Below are positions 32,622-32,853 of a stretch of 32,853 bases of DNA, piece after piece (the stretch's first letter is position 1; the number at the start of each line of letters is the position of its first letter). The notes under the pieces were generated by a model, which searched no databases, was not told the DNA's origin, and saw nothing but the letters and a program-made list of their open reading frames with translations. The DNA lies in NCBI GenBank assembly GCA_051306415.1, contig JBPPNE010000139.1:1-32853 (forward strand), read 5' to 3'. A program made the position numbers and the translations under genes. The stretch is from CBDDRG01 sp051306415. GTDB lineage: Bacteria; Pseudomonadota; Gammaproteobacteria; Pseudomonadales; Porticoccaceae.

Positions 32622-32853
32622 GTGACGGTCGAACACATTGCCGAACTACTGGAAGAAGCCCTTCTGGGGCTGGACGACGTCGCCTTCAGTTGCACCGTCA
32701 GCCGCGAATGGCTTGTCGAGCGCGTTCACACCGGCGTGCTGCTGATCGAGCCCGACCCCGATCCCGGCCATTGGCGGTTCAGCGGTCGGGATCTGCTGCG
32801 CGCGCAGCGCCTGCTTGCACTGGAACGGGATTTTGACGCCAACCCGGAACTCG
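32622..32853 (+). CDS. cbpM: Chaperone modulator CbpM, 3' partial
   Basis: The first 77 codons are present and the gene runs off the window. GTG 32622 is preceded by GGGAGG (32609-32614), and its start is 3 bases after the cbpA stop. The MerR-like helix segment (CTVSREWLVERVHTGVLLIE) and the WRFSGRDLLRAQRLLALERDFDANPEL block are characteristic of CbpM, which binds the CbpA J-domain and inhibits it. The presence of both regulator and target immediately downstream of the heat-shock promoter is the normal arrangement. Confidence 0.93.
   Translation, partial: MTVEHIAELLEEALLGLDDVAFSCTVSREWLVERVHTGVLLIEPDPDPGHWRFSGRDLLRAQRLLALERDFDANPEL

Overview
The window is GC-rich (roughly 60% by eye), densely coded chromosomal DNA. 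The gene families (MsrA, CinA with both domains, the CbpA/CbpM pair, a CSD-DUF1294 fusion, PhhB, a DUF924 remnant, CHAD, several CoA-linked lipid enzymes) point to a gammaproteobacterium with an active lipid or acyl-CoA metabolism. I cannot place it more precisely. No rRNA, tRNA or CRISPR array was seen.

Layout. 1-3826: a two-domain PlsC/GNAT acyltransferase (5' end outside the window) converges on a minus-strand pair encoding a CHAD protein and a ParA-type ATPase. 4030-6030 (minus): a DUF4910 aminopeptidase-like protein and MsrA. 6243-11193 (plus): two translationally coupled PaaI-type thioesterases, three hormone-sensitive-lipase-family esterases (the last two are paralogous neighbours) and an SDR dehydrogenase. 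This looks like an ester/acyl-CoA catabolic block. 11260-13701: a strong hairpin, a small GNAT gene, a stand-alone M41-like zinc peptidase domain, a second SDR and pterin-4a-carbinolamine dehydratase.

13982-14795 is a decay scar. An IS3-type transposase remnant has lost its core and carries a short inserted repeat. It abuts a decapitated DUF924 gene that also has a 5-base duplication frameshift. 14895-16115 encodes a family III CoA-transferase. The following gap holds a 138-bp MITE-like element with terminal inverted repeats and a 3-base target duplication, then three tandem 15-base repeats. 16540-18328 is a tightly overlapping operon of Nudix hydrolase, carboxylesterase and thioesterase; CinA and a SnoaL-like protein follow. 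20193-25768 carries two luciferase-like (LLM) oxidoreductases, a membrane-anchored FlgO/TolB-like TPR protein, a Rieske ferredoxin-like protein and an acetyl-CoA hydrolase/transferase. 25795-27815 (minus) holds DUF4184, CSD-DUF1294 and a small secreted or membrane protein. A third LLM enzyme and a Rossmann-fold oxidoreductase converge at 29.1 kb.

29953-32853 is a heat-shock island: three Hsp20 genes on the minus strand diverge from cbpA-cbpM on the plus strand. The 161-bp spacer contains back-to-back sigma32-like promoters. The least ordinary items are the ParA-CHAD pair (a candidate polyphosphate-granule positioning system), the MITE and repeat-rich leader before the Nudix operon, and the decay scar at 14 kb.
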